Source: Bacteroidales bacterium 6E (lineage in GTDB: Bacteria > Bacteroidota > Bacteroidia > Bacteroidales > Prolixibacteraceae). From it: a stretch of DNA of 64,000 bases. Made by a program: the position numbers and the translations under genes. The notes under the pieces were generated by a model. That model made no database searches, was not told where the DNA came from, and worked only from the letters and a program-made list of their open reading frames with translations. Positions 36,278-45,439 of the stretch are shown one piece after another (position 1 is the first letter of the stretch; each line of letters starts with the position of its first letter). The stretch covers positions 227,483 to 291,482 of the forward strand of contig DF970689.1 of assembly GCA_001270045.2 (NCBI GenBank). Reading direction: 5' to 3'.

Positions 36278-38434
36278 CTATTTCAGTTTGAAAAGCTTAC
36301 CAACAGTTTTCATTAAGTGGTCTATACGCTCGATACTATCGGTCAGGGGTTCATACATAGACGAGGTAGTCGGATCATATACCGGTGTTTCAGAATACTG
36401 AGGCTGACTGGGATAAACCAGAATAAAACTGTTGTTCTGAAAATAATTGTTCAGATAAGCCGGAATATTATTCATTAGATTGTGATAAGACGGATAGTTT
36501 CTCCTGCTCATTATGAAAATCAGGTTATCATCTACTTTGATATCCCTCGATAAAACCAGAAAATCGTCCCAATTCTGGAATTCAAAAAAGGAGGTATCCA
36601 CGGGATGATTTTTTTGGATCTTTTGAAGCACACCAATCAATTCAGGTGATGCGTAAAATACCAGCTTTGCCCCTGTATTTCTGCCAATATTCCATATCTT
36701 GACCAGCCAGAATGGAAACCCAACTTCTTTGTCAGCATGGTCAGGAACAAATATCACATGTCGTTTTATGGTAGCCAAAGGCTGTAGAGGTCTGTATATC
36801 AGGGTGGTAGTTTCAGACTTATTTAAGATTCCATGCGTTAGGTTACCCAGGTAGGTATCTGTTATGCCCTTCTTTTCATGCAATCCAATGATAAGATCAG
36901 TAATTTTATGCTCCTTGATCACGTTGAGGATTCCATTGACCACGTTCGAATCAAACCTAACGATCGGTTTTATGATATCATCGGTTGCAGCAGCTACATT
37001 TTCGGCAATTTCCATGAGTTTTTTGGCCCTTTTTTCGGCAGCGGAATTTTGTGCATTGTTATCGATGATATTCAGTCCATACAACTTTCCTGTCTTTTTA
37101 GCCGACTTGACAGTGACGCTTAAGTGTATCAATTCTTCGACCGTTTCCGAATTGCTCAAAGGGATTAAAATTCTCTCACCGGAATCTTCTTCCGGAATAT
37201 CTTCCGAAGCGGCTTCTTTCAGCGCCAGTTTCTGACCGCTCCGTTGGGTCGCAAAAGATGCAATGGTACAGGTTATCAGAATCATGATAATGGTACCGTT
37301 CAGAACACTGTCGTTCAGCAACCTGACGGGATCGCCCATATCATCTGTCCCGACAATGACATTATAGCCGACCAATACGGCGGCCAATGTTGACGCAGCT
37401 TGTGCATTGGTAAGTCCAAAAATAACTCCTCTCTCTTCAGGTGAAAACCTGAATGATTTTTGTGCAAGCCATGCAGCCATATACTTTGTAGCGGTTGCAA
37501 CAATTGTCATGATAGCTGCCACCAAAAGAGTCTGGGAATTACTCACAAAGATCCGAACATCAATCAGCATTCCAACACCTATCAAAAAGAACGGGATAAA
37601 AAGGGCATTCCCAACAAAATGTATTCGATTCATGAGAGGAGAGGTGTTTGGGATCAGCCTGTTCAGTGCCAATCCAACCATAAACGCCCCAACAATTGGC
37701 TCGATGCCTCCCACCTGCGTTAAAAAAGCCCCAAGGAACACCATGCCAAGAACAAAAATATACTGCCCGACATTATCGTCGTACCTTTTAAAAAACCATC
37801 GGCCCACCAGAGGAAATATCACAAGGATAATTCCTGTTGAAATAATCAGGGACAGGGTAAGTTTCAACCAAAAACCAGGACCGATCTCACCTGTACTCAT
37901 TCCGATGATGATCGCAAGGATAACAAGGGCGCCAACCGTTGTAAGGATAGTTCCGCCAATTGAAATATTGACCGCGCGGTTTTTGGCAATGCCCAATTTG
38001 CTCACTATCGGATAGGTAATCAGGGTATTTGAAGCATACATACTAGCCAGGAGAATGGATGTCAACCAGTTGAACTGCAGGATATAATAACTGGCCAAGG
38101 TTCCCAGGATCATAGGAATCATGAATGTATAGAAACCAAAGACAATGCTTTTCCCCGAGTTTTTTTTAAACTCAGCCACATCCATTTCCATGCTCGACAG
38201 AAACATGATATACAGAAGTCCAACCGTTCCAAAAAGGTCGATACTTGCATCGCGCGCTATGAAATTAAACCCATTGGGTCCAATGATGATCCCGGCTATT
38301 ATCAGGCCGATAAGTGGTGGAATGGATATTCGGTTTAGAAGAATGGGGGAAAAAAGAATGATGAAAAGGATTAATGAAAATATGATGACAGGATTCTGAA
38401 TGGGCAAAGATATTTGTAAAACAGATAAAATCAT
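36278..38434 (-). CDS. CPA2-type cation:proton antiporter with universal-stress-protein-like tail
   Basis: The protein has 718 residues. The first ~390 hold 12-13 membrane helices of the Na+/H+ exchanger fold (LIGLIIAGIIIGPNGF, then VGGIEPIVGAFMVGLALNR). The cytosolic tail of ~300 residues looks like two USP domains (ERILIPLSNSETVEELIHLS, then KITDLIIGLHEKKGITDTYL). This architecture is found in Bacteroidota and cyanobacterial antiporters where the tail may bind nucleotides. It should exchange Na+ or K+ for H+ at the inner membrane. I start at ATG 38434; a TTG ten codons upstream is possible. It faces the TonB receptor tail to tail without a visible terminator between them. Confidence 0.9.
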   Translation of the reverse strand: MILSVLQISLPIQNPVIIFSLILFIILFSPILLNRISIPPLIGLIIAGIIIGPNGFNFIARDASIDLFGTVGLLYIMFLSSMEMDVAEFKKNSGKSIVFGFYTFMIPMILGTLASYYILQFNWLTSILLASMYASNTLITYPIVSKLGIAKNRAVNISIGGTILTTVGALVILAIIIGMSTGEIGPGFWLKLTLSLIISTGIILVIFPLVGRWFFKRYDDNVGQYIFVLGMVFLGAFLTQVGGIEPIVGAFMVGLALNRLIPNTSPLMNRIHFVGNALFIPFFLIGVGMLIDVRIFVSNSQTLLVAAIMTIVATATKYMAAWLAQKSFRFSPEERGVIFGLTNAQAASTLAAVLVGYNVIVGTDDMGDPVRLLNDSVLNGTIIMILITCTIASFATQRSGQKLALKEAASEDIPEEDSGERILIPLSNSETVEELIHLSVTVKSAKKTGKLYGLNIIDNNAQNSAAEKRAKKLMEIAENVAAATDDIIKPIVRFDSNVVNGILNVIKEHKITDLIIGLHEKKGITDTYLGNLTHGILNKSETTTLIYRPLQPLATIKRHVIFVPDHADKEVGFPFWLVKIWNIGRNTGAKLVFYASPELIGVLQKIQKNHPVDTSFFEFQNWDDFLVLSRDIKVDDNLIFIMSRRNYPSYHNLMNNIPAYLNNYFQNNSFILVYPSQPQYSETPVYDPTTSSMYEPLTDSIERIDHLMKTVGKLFKLK

Positions 38435-38548
38435 GGAGCTTGGGCTATTTGGATAAAAACACAATATTCCCCTGGCACGCTTTCAAAAAAGGCGTTGGGG
38501 TCACTGATATTCGTAAAAGTATTTAAAAATCCTGATTTATTTCAGCCT

Positions 38549-39634
38549 TTACGATTTTCCAACATAAATTTTTGGCTTTGTTTCTCCCCTGGCCACCCTC
38601 AGTGCATTCATCGCCAATGCCTCTAATTCGTCCTCTCCCGGATATACAAAAACAGGTCCGATAAAACCAGTCCTGGCCGATAAGGTACCCGTCAGATGCT
38701 GATTATAAGCCAATCCACCAGTAATAAGGATCGCATCCACATTTCCCTCGAGAACAATGGCCATCTCACCAATCATTTTCGATACCTGATATATAAGGGC
38801 TTCCTGAATAAATGCGGACTGGCTGTCTCCCTTCTCAGCCGATTTTTGAACCTCCAGGGCATTGTTAGTCCCAAGATAGGCGACAAATCCACCTTCACCA
38901 ACCACCATCCTGTAAACCTGTTCTTTTGAGTACTTGCCACTGAAGCAAAGGTTTATCAATTGTCCGACAGGAAGTGTTCCAGATCTTTCAGGACTAAACG
39001 GTCCCTCACCGTCGAGGGCATTATTGACATCCACTACCCTGCCCTTTTTATGGGCTCCTACTGATATTCCTCCTCCCAGGTGTGCAACAATCAGATTCAG
39101 CTCTTCATAGGCAATACCGATTCTCCTGGCATGAATCCGTGCAATGGCTTTCTGGTTTAAAGCATGAAAAATGGAAACCCTCTCAAATTTAGGATGACCG
39201 GCTACCCTGGCTACAGGATCAAGCTCATCGGTAACCACGGGGTCTGCAATGTAAGCATGGGAATTTGGAATTTGCAAGGAAATGAAATCCGCAATCAATG
39301 GACCCAGGTTACTGGCATGCTGTCCCATTACACCCTCAAGGGCATGCTCAAGCATCAGGTTGTTAACAAGATAGATACCCGACTCCATCGGATAAGTCAA
39401 TCCTCCCCTTCCGATAATATGTTTGATTGAATCAACATCAATACCCTCTTCAACCAATGCATCAATAATCAAACCTTTTCGAAAATCAAACTGGGCAATG
39501 ATACTTTTATATTTCGACATCTCCTCCACAGAATGGCGAAGTGTCTTGTTCAAAATACATTTCTCATCTTCATATACGGCAAACTTGGTAGAGGTTGAGC
39601 CGGGATTGATGGCAAGAATCAGGATCTTTGACAT
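38549..39634 (-). CDS. buk: Butyrate kinase
   Basis: Butyrate kinase makes ATP from butyryl phosphate (or branched acyl phosphates) in the last step of butyrate fermentation. The 361-residue protein belongs to the ASKHA fold; the phosphate-binding loop is NPGSTSTKFAVY near 10-21, GRGGLTYP is near 75-82, and AHLGGGISVGAHKKGRVVDV near 186-205. Its length is typical. It lies nine bases after ptb, the normal partner, and forms a two-gene operon. It is clearly distinct from the acetate kinase encoded nearby. Isobutyrate or isovalerate could be substrates if the cell ferments branched amino acids. Confidence 0.97.
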   Translation of the reverse strand: MSKILILAINPGSTSTKFAVYEDEKCILNKTLRHSVEEMSKYKSIIAQFDFRKGLIIDALVEEGIDVDSIKHIIGRGGLTYPMESGIYLVNNLMLEHALEGVMGQHASNLGPLIADFISLQIPNSHAYIADPVVTDELDPVARVAGHPKFERVSIFHALNQKAIARIHARRIGIAYEELNLIVAHLGGGISVGAHKKGRVVDVNNALDGEGPFSPERSGTLPVGQLINLCFSGKYSKEQVYRMVVGEGGFVAYLGTNNALEVQKSAEKGDSQSAFIQEALIYQVSKMIGEMAIVLEGNVDAILITGGLAYNQHLTGTLSARTGFIGPVFVYPGEDELEALAMNALRVARGETKPKIYVGKS

Positions 39635-39643
39635 GGAAGTATA

Positions 39644-40546
39644 TTAACTTAGATGTGCAGCCAGTGCTATTGAATTTAGTTTGGTTTCCATAGAATCTCC
39701 CCTGCTTGATAAAACCACAGGTACTTTTGCTCCGGCAACAATGGCTGCCTGTTCGGATTGACAAAGACGCGTACTCATTTTATAAAATACGTTTCCGGCA
39801 TCAATATTTGGAAACAGAAGACAATCTGCATCACCTGCTACCTTGGAAGCAATCTTCTTGATTGATGCGGCCTCGGCATCGATGGCAACATCAAGGGCCA
39901 AAGGACCGTCAACAATTGCCCCAGGGATTTGTCCCCTTTCCGCCATCTTGGCTAGAATGGCAGCTTCGGTACAGGCTGGGATTCCGGAAAGCACCTGTTC
40001 TGTAGCCGCAATTACGGCAACCTTGGGAGTTTCTATGCCCAAAGCTTTTGCTGTTGTCACAAGATAACCTGTCATGGCAATTTTCTGGGCGAGATCAGGA
40101 TATGGAATAATCGCCACATCACTAACTATCAATAATTTATGATAATTCGGATACTCCATTACGGCAATGTGGCTAAGAATACTTTTGGGTGGTAGCAGGC
40201 CAAATTCTTTATTAAGCAATGCCCTCATAAATTTATCGGTGCTAAGCAATCCTTTCATCATCAGATCTGCTTTACCATTTGACACCAAATTGGCTGCCTG
40301 ATGTGCAGCATCATCTTCAGAGAAGGCAGATACAATGGTGAACAGATCCTTATCAACCCCAATTTCAGAACAGGTTTTTGATATCTTATCCGGATCACCT
40401 GTCAGAATTCCCTGTACAATTCCCAGTTTCACGGCTTCAGCGACTGCTTCAATCGTGTGTGCGTCAATAGCATTTACCGCTACCAAACGCCTAGGGGACT
40501 TCCCCTTTAATCCTTGAAATATTTCAGATAAATGTTGGATTTTCAT
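39644..40546 (-). CDS. ptb: Phosphate butyryltransferase
   Basis: Ptb converts butyryl-CoA and phosphate to butyryl phosphate and CoA. The protein has 300 residues, of the Pta/Ptb acyltransferase family: LVAVNAIDAHTIEAVAEAV near the N-terminus, KADLMMKGLLSTDKFMRALL near 94-113, and GAIVDGPLALDVAIDAEAA near 212-230. I use the ATG at 40546 (MKIQHLSEIF); a longer frame begins seven codons upstream. The gene is 111 bases beyond ackA on the same strand, but the ackA terminator at 40619-40651 separates them, so ptb-buk is its own transcription unit. Confidence 0.96.
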   Translation of the reverse strand: MKIQHLSEIFQGLKGKSPRRLVAVNAIDAHTIEAVAEAVKLGIVQGILTGDPDKISKTCSEIGVDKDLFTIVSAFSEDDAAHQAANLVSNGKADLMMKGLLSTDKFMRALLNKEFGLLPPKSILSHIAVMEYPNYHKLLIVSDVAIIPYPDLAQKIAMTGYLVTTAKALGIETPKVAVIAATEQVLSGIPACTEAAILAKMAERGQIPGAIVDGPLALDVAIDAEAASIKKIASKVAGDADCLLFPNIDAGNVFYKMSTRLCQSEQAAIVAGAKVPVVLSSRGDSMETKLNSIALAAHLS

Positions 40547-40618
40547 AAAAGTTAAGTTTATCGTCAATTTATGATTTCATGAAAAAGACAATTACAGGTA
40601 CAATTAGCTTAGCTTAGG

Positions 40619-40651
40619 AAAAAAAAGACACTGGTCGAAACCAGTGTCTTT
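40619..40651 (-). terminator. Rho-independent terminator of the pta-hbd-ackA operon
   Basis: A perfect 12-bp stem, AAAGACACTGGT (40624-40635) against ACCAGTGTCTTT (40640-40651), has a 4-base loop. On the minus strand it is followed by eight Ts. It starts 7 bases after the ackA stop codon. Confidence 0.95.
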
Positions 40652-40657
40652 TAATAT

Positions 40658-41863
40658 TTATTTGTGATTCCTTACGATTTCTTCTGTGTCAAGGGCAATC
40701 ATCAGTTCCTCATTGGTGGGAACAACCATTACTTTCACTTTTGATTCAGGCAAGCTAATCTCACACTCCTCACCCCTGGTTTTCCTGTTTTTTTCCTGGT
40801 CGATTTCAACACCCATATATTCGAGACCAAGGCAAGATCCCAGACGTGTGGTGTCTGCATTTTCTCCTATTCCTCCTGTAAAGACGAGAATATCAATTCC
40901 TCCCATTGCCGCGGCATAGGCACCAATGTACTTTTTGACCCTGTAGTTATACATCTCCAGAGCAAGGGCTGCCCTTTCATTACCATCAGCTGCAGCATTC
41001 TCTATTTCGCGCATATCTGACGACAATCCTGTAAGCCCTAACATTCCGCTGTGCTTATTGAACAATGAATTGACGGTCCTGATCCCCAGTTCTTCCTTTT
41101 CCATGATGTATGTAACAATTCCCATGTCGAGGTCACCGGAACGGGTTCCCATGATCAACCCTTCAACTGGAGTGAAACCCATGGAAGTATCAACCGATTT
41201 ACCGTTTTTTACGGCTGCAATTGATGCCCCATTTCCGAGGTGACAAGTTACGATCTTCTGGGTTTCAAAATCCCTTCCCAATATTTCACAGACTCTTCGG
41301 GAAACATATCGGTGACTGGTACCATGGAATCCGTATCGACGAATGTGGTATTTTTTATAAAGGAGATATGGAATTCCGTACATATAGGCATGTGGTTCCA
41401 TAGTTTGGTGGAAAGCCGTATCAAACACGCCAACCTGCGGAATTCCGGGGATTAGTTCCTCCATTGCATATATTCCCTTGAGGTTCGGTGGATTATGCAA
41501 TGGCGCCAAGTCGATATTTCTGACGAGTTCGGCTTTGACCTCCTCGTCAATGAATACGCTTGATTTGAACTTTTCACCACCATGAACAACGCGATGGCCA
41601 ACAGCATCAATTTCATCAAGATTCTTCAGGCATCCGTGTTTCACGCTTGTCAATACGCCGAGTATGTATTCGATACCTACTTTATGGTCAATGATTTCAC
41701 CTTCAAAACGAACAACCTGACCGTCCTCCCTGACATGTTTCAGGAAAGATCCTTTCATACCCAGTTTCTCAATTCCGCCCTTTGAAATAACCATTTGGTC
41801 GGCCATATTGAAAAGCTGATATTTTATTGAACTGCTCCCGCAGTTAAGCACTAATATTTTCAT
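40658..41863 (-). CDS. ackA: Acetate kinase
   Basis: AckA makes ATP and acetate from acetyl phosphate. The 401-residue protein is of usual length, with phosphate loop LNCGSSSIKYQLF at 5-17, GHRVVHGGEKF near 85-95, catalytic region GFHGTSHRYVS near 165-175, and HLGNGASIAAVKNGKSVDTS near 195-214. The start at 41863 is chosen because it begins the conserved MKILVLNCGSSS; a longer frame would run nine codons upstream and overlap the hbd end. It is the last gene of a three-gene operon with pta and a 3-hydroxyacyl-CoA dehydrogenase, 20 bases after the latter. Confidence 0.98.
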   Translation of the reverse strand: MKILVLNCGSSSIKYQLFNMADQMVISKGGIEKLGMKGSFLKHVREDGQVVRFEGEIIDHKVGIEYILGVLTSVKHGCLKNLDEIDAVGHRVVHGGEKFKSSVFIDEEVKAELVRNIDLAPLHNPPNLKGIYAMEELIPGIPQVGVFDTAFHQTMEPHAYMYGIPYLLYKKYHIRRYGFHGTSHRYVSRRVCEILGRDFETQKIVTCHLGNGASIAAVKNGKSVDTSMGFTPVEGLIMGTRSGDLDMGIVTYIMEKEELGIRTVNSLFNKHSGMLGLTGLSSDMREIENAAADGNERAALALEMYNYRVKKYIGAYAAAMGGIDILVFTGGIGENADTTRLGSCLGLEYMGVEIDQEKNRKTRGEECEISLPESKVKVMVVPTNEELMIALDTEEIVRNHK

Positions 41864-41883
41864 GTGATTCGATTCTTCTGGAG

Positions 41884-42855
41884 TTAGCAACTTTTGTTCG
41901 GGGAAACGATTTTCTTTCCTTTTTCATCATACTTATAGAATCCCTGACCAACAGCCACCCCTGTATGTTTGGCGCGGACCAGTTTCTTGAGCATTGGGGA
42001 AGGCTTATATCTTACATCCCCAAATTCACCATAAATATTTTCCATCCATCTCACAATCTTGTCAAGACCCATCTTGTCGGCAACCTCGAATGGTCCCAAT
42101 CGCATACCGAATCCTATTCGCATGGTAAGGTCCACATCTTCAATGGATCCAACTCCTTCCATTAATATTTCACAAGCCTCATTCAGCAGCACGACAAATA
42201 TTCTGACGCTGATCAAACCGGCAGATTCATCGACAGGTACCATGGCACGGTTCAACTGGTTAACAAACTTGCATACCTTGGCATATGACTCGTCGGAGGT
42301 GTACAAACCTTTGACAACTTCAATGATCCTTGCTTCAGGTGATGAAACAAAGAAATGAATGCTGACACAGCGGTCCTTATACATCAGGTCAGATGAAAGC
42401 TCAGTGATAACAACTGTTGCTGAATTGGTGGCAATAATGCAGTTACGGTCAACCACCTCCTCGATTTGCTTAAATATTTCCTTTCGTTCCTTGATTTTCA
42501 TACCGCGGTTGACAGGCCTGATGGCTTCAACCACGATATCACAACCAGCAAGCCTGTTAATATCGGTGGTTCCTTCAATCCGGCTCAACATGGCCCTTTT
42601 TTCGCTTTCGGTCAATCCCCAGTGTTCGATACGACTATCCAGCATCTGCGTTATACCTTGAAATGCTTCATCTATCTTTTCCTGGGAGATTTCGACAAAA
42701 ACCACATCCAGGCCATAATAACTGGCAACCCTGGCAAGATTCTGACCTATGAGGCCACAACCAACGATGCCAACTTTTGAGAACAGGGTGGTCGATTTGC
42801 CCTTTTTACTTAATCCAAAGTCTTCAATGGGTTCTATAATAATTTCTTTTGCCAT
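41884..42855 (-). CDS. 3-hydroxyacyl-CoA dehydrogenase-family protein, divergent
   Basis: The protein has 323 residues in the Hbd/PaaH family, which converts 3-hydroxybutyryl-CoA to acetoacetyl-CoA with NAD(P). The Rossmann motif is G32-C-G-L-I-G37. Conserved S145 (ATNSATV) and the catalytic pair H167 and E179 are present at the usual spacing of 12. Two family signatures are altered: HFFNP is HFFVSSP, and the asparagine of GFxxNRI is V217 (GLISVRI). The N-terminus has an extra ~25 residues before the fold. It sits between pta and ackA, 12 and 20 bases away. A dehydrogenase role in butyrate or short-chain metabolism is plausible, but the changes could mean a different substrate. Confidence 0.85.
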   Translation of the reverse strand: MAKEIIIEPIEDFGLSKKGKSTTLFSKVGIVGCGLIGQNLARVASYYGLDVVFVEISQEKIDEAFQGITQMLDSRIEHWGLTESEKRAMLSRIEGTTDINRLAGCDIVVEAIRPVNRGMKIKERKEIFKQIEEVVDRNCIIATNSATVVITELSSDLMYKDRCVSIHFFVSSPEARIIEVVKGLYTSDESYAKVCKFVNQLNRAMVPVDESAGLISVRIFVVLLNEACEILMEGVGSIEDVDLTMRIGFGMRLGPFEVADKMGLDKIVRWMENIYGEFGDVRYKPSPMLKKLVRAKHTGVAVGQGFYKYDEKGKKIVSPNKSC

Positions 42856-42867
42856 AATAATGGAGAT

Positions 42868-43869
42868 TTATATAATGGCTGCTGCCTGATTGGCAGTAAT
42901 GGCAACCATGATCACTATATCATTTACGGAACATCCTCTCGACAGGTCATTGATTGGGGCAGCCATTCCCTGAAGAACCGGACCAATGGCTTCGGCGTTT
43001 GCAAGACGCTGAACCAACTTATAGCCAATATTCCCCGATTCGAGGGTTGGAAAAACAAGCACATTGGCTTTGCCTGCCACTTCGCTCCCAGGAGCCTTTA
43101 AACGGGCTACTTCGTCAACGAGGGCTGCATCCACCTGCAATTCTCCCTCAATCATGAGGTCAGGTGCCATTTCGCGGGCCATTCGGGTAGCATTTACCAC
43201 CTTGTCAACCATTTCGTGTTTAGCACTTCCTTTGGTTGAAAAACTCAACATGGCGACCCGTGGTTCCAATCCGACAATAGCCTTGGCAGTCCTTGCGGTA
43301 GTTACCGCTATTTCAGCCAATTGTTTTTCATCAGGATCAGGCATCACCGCACAATCGGCGAAAACCAGGATTCCTTCATGGCCAAATGCAGGATTATTGA
43401 CGAACATCATAAAGGCACCAGAAACAACACTGACGCCTGGTAAAGTTTTTACATATTGAAAGGCAGGCCGCAATACATCACCGGTTGAATTGATGGCACC
43501 TGCAATTTCGCCATCGGCATCGCCAGCCTTGATCATCAGTGTTCCGAAATAGAGGGGATCATTTAGGAGCCTGTATGCCTCCTCTTCCGTAAGACCCTTT
43601 GACTTCCTCATTTCAAGCATGATGGAAGCATAATGTTCGCGGCGGCTATCGGTATTGGGATCCACCAGCGACGCTCCTGAGATGTCGACCCCAAGTTTCC
43701 TGGCTTCTTCTTCAATCTTACCGGGTTCTCCCAACAAGATCAACCTGGCTATTCCTTCCTTCAGAATGATGGAAGCCGCCTGTAAGGTCCTTGGCTCGGT
43801 GCCTTCGGGCAGTACGATCCGTTTATTGAACTTTTTCGCCTGTGCGATTATTTGTTCTACAAGTTTCAT
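42868..43869 (-). CDS. pta: Phosphate acetyltransferase, copy 1
   Basis: Pta converts acetyl-CoA and phosphate to acetyl phosphate. The protein has 333 residues and is of the short class without the N-terminal DRTGG extension. Conserved parts are RIVLPEGTEPRTLQAA near 17-32, GDADGEIAGAINSTGDVLRP near 116-135, SGAFMMFV near 150, FSTKGSAKH near 214, and LVFPTLESGNIGYKLVQRL near 273-291. It leads the pta-hbd-ackA operon. A very similar paralogue starts 1.4 kb upstream (44249-45259). Acetate-forming ATP synthesis is its expected role; the operon has no obvious known operator beyond a palindrome far upstream. Confidence 0.97.
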   Translation of the reverse strand: MKLVEQIIAQAKKFNKRIVLPEGTEPRTLQAASIILKEGIARLILLGEPGKIEEEARKLGVDISGASLVDPNTDSRREHYASIMLEMRKSKGLTEEEAYRLLNDPLYFGTLMIKAGDADGEIAGAINSTGDVLRPAFQYVKTLPGVSVVSGAFMMFVNNPAFGHEGILVFADCAVMPDPDEKQLAEIAVTTARTAKAIVGLEPRVAMLSFSTKGSAKHEMVDKVVNATRMAREMAPDLMIEGELQVDAALVDEVARLKAPGSEVAGKANVLVFPTLESGNIGYKLVQRLANAEAIGPVLQGMAAPINDLSRGCSVNDIVIMVAITANQAAAII

Positions 43870-44248
43870 CTTTTGTATATTTTATATATGTTTTTCTGTC
43901 AAAAGGTCATTATAGGTATCCATTCGCAAGAAGATTTTACATGCAAAGCATCTTGTCCAATGATAAAGTTCAAACATTTCAGTAAAAAAATCCAACTGCA
44001 AAAATAGTCAAAAAACGCTGCTGTAAATGGGCATTGTGCTGAAAAATAGCCAAGTATGATTATTGTCATAATCAGTAAGGCAACTAACGGTGCCTCTTAT
44101 ATCAAATCCTCACATTCCTATGCCATTTGGTTCGAATTCATAAGAATTACTTATGAAATATGACTTTCCTTTTAGAGGAGGGCATGATATGATCTGCATT
44201 TGCAGACAGGAATTACTGGTATTGACTTGATAGTTTTGTCAGGAAATG
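43870..44248. other. Spacer between the two pta genes with a perfect palindrome
   Basis: No gene is visible in these 379 bases. The main feature is TGATTATTGTCATAATCA at 44057-44074, with perfect 7-bp arms and a 4-base centre, 190 bases upstream of pta copy 1. It could be an operator for the pta-hbd-ackA operon, but it does not fit the Fnr box TTGAT-N4-ATCAA. No terminator for pta copy 2, which ends at 44249, and no clear TAnnTTTG box were seen. Confidence 0.4.
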
Positions 44249-45259
44249 TCAGGTAACCTGCGGTATGCCAATTGCCTGTATGGAAGTTACGGTAATCATG
44301 TTTACCAGCTGGCTTACCGTACAACCTCTTGAGATATGGTTTACCGGTGCGGCAAGGCCTTGAAGAACAGGCCCAATGGCTTCTGCTTTTGCGAGTCGGT
44401 GCACCAGGTTATAACCTATATTTGCGGATTCAAGTCCGGGGAAGACGAGGACATTCGCCCTACCTGCCACTTCACTGGCAGGGGCAGTTAACTGAGCTAC
44501 TTCGGGTATCAGGGCTGCCTCAAGTTGCATTTCCCCGTCGATAATTAAATTTGGATCCATTTCCCGGGCCAGACGGGTAGCTTCCACCACTTTATCGACT
44601 AAGGGATGTGACGCACTTCCTTTGGTGGAAAAACTTAACATGGCCACCCTGGGTTCGGCTCCCAGTATGGATTTGGCAGACCTGGCGGTTTGGACTGCAA
44701 TTTCGGCAAGTTGTCCGGCATTCGGTTCAGGAATGACAGAACAGTCAGCGAAAACCAAAAATCCTTCATGCCCAAAATGTGGATCGTTGACAAACATAAA
44801 GAAGGCTCCTGAGACCGCATTTACTCCCTCCTGCTTTCCAATATACTGAAAAACAGGACGCAACACATCTCCGGTCGGATGACTGGCACCTGCCAGCTCC
44901 CCATCGGCGTCTCCATTCAGGATCATAAGCGGGGCGAATACAAGAGGATCTGTGAGCATATTCATTGCCTCTTCACGGGTCAGTCCCTTATCCTCCCTGA
45001 TTTTGAGCATCAGGTCAGCATACTTTTCCCTTCGTAAATCATTTTGGGGCTCAATCAGTTCGGCACCGACAATATCGACTCCGACTGACGCCGCCGCATC
45101 CTCAATTTCCTTCTTGTTCCCCAATAGAATGATATGGGCAAGGTTTTGCTTGAGTACAATATCAGCAGCCCTTAATATTTTATGGTCCGTGCCTTCGGGA
45201 AGGACAATTCGCTTGCGATGTCGCTGAGCAATAATAAAGGCTCTCTTTAATAGCTCCAT
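44249..45259 (-). CDS. pta: Phosphate acetyltransferase, copy 2
   Basis: The protein has 336 residues and parallels copy 1 along its whole length: RIVLPEGTDHKILRAAD, NGDADGELAGASHPTGDVLRP, SGAFFMFVNDPHFGHEGFLV, FSTKGSASHPLVDKVVEATR, and LVFPGLESANIGYNLVHRL. The substitutions are spread out and conservative, which suggests an old duplication with both copies under selection. It has its own promoter (45299) and is separated from copy 1 by 379 bases, so it can be regulated independently. One copy may prefer another acyl-CoA, such as propionyl-CoA, as seen for some Pta paralogues; the sequence does not decide this. Confidence 0.95.
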   Translation of the reverse strand: MELLKRAFIIAQRHRKRIVLPEGTDHKILRAADIVLKQNLAHIILLGNKKEIEDAAASVGVDIVGAELIEPQNDLRREKYADLMLKIREDKGLTREEAMNMLTDPLVFAPLMILNGDADGELAGASHPTGDVLRPVFQYIGKQEGVNAVSGAFFMFVNDPHFGHEGFLVFADCSVIPEPNAGQLAEIAVQTARSAKSILGAEPRVAMLSFSTKGSASHPLVDKVVEATRLAREMDPNLIIDGEMQLEAALIPEVAQLTAPASEVAGRANVLVFPGLESANIGYNLVHRLAKAEAIGPVLQGLAAPVNHISRGCTVSQLVNMITVTSIQAIGIPQVT

Positions 45260-45298
45260 TTTAACCTGTTCTTCAGTCGGTTTTTAACAAAAAGAGCC

Positions 45299-45306
45299 CA
45301 AAAGTA
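45299..45306 (-). promoter_or_regulatory. Candidate -7 box (TACTTTTG) for pta copy 2
   Basis: On the minus strand TACTTTTG is an exact TAnnTTTG match. The -33 element is weak (TTGG after 20 bases). The predicted start near 45292 gives a leader of about 33 bases. Confidence 0.48.
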
Positions 45307-45439
45307 CAAAATTATACCCATGTAAACCAACCCCCAACTGACGAATTGTTAGGGATGGTTGCGTCGAAGGTGTTAAATTGCGTTAAAATCGATTGTCAGA
45401 AAATATCAAATTTCCGATAACCTATTGATTGAAATGACC

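Noticed and set aside
44120..44145. GGTTCGAATTC resembling a tRNA T-loop
   Set aside because: Flanking bases do not form a T-stem, and no anticodon or acceptor arm could be fitted on either strand.
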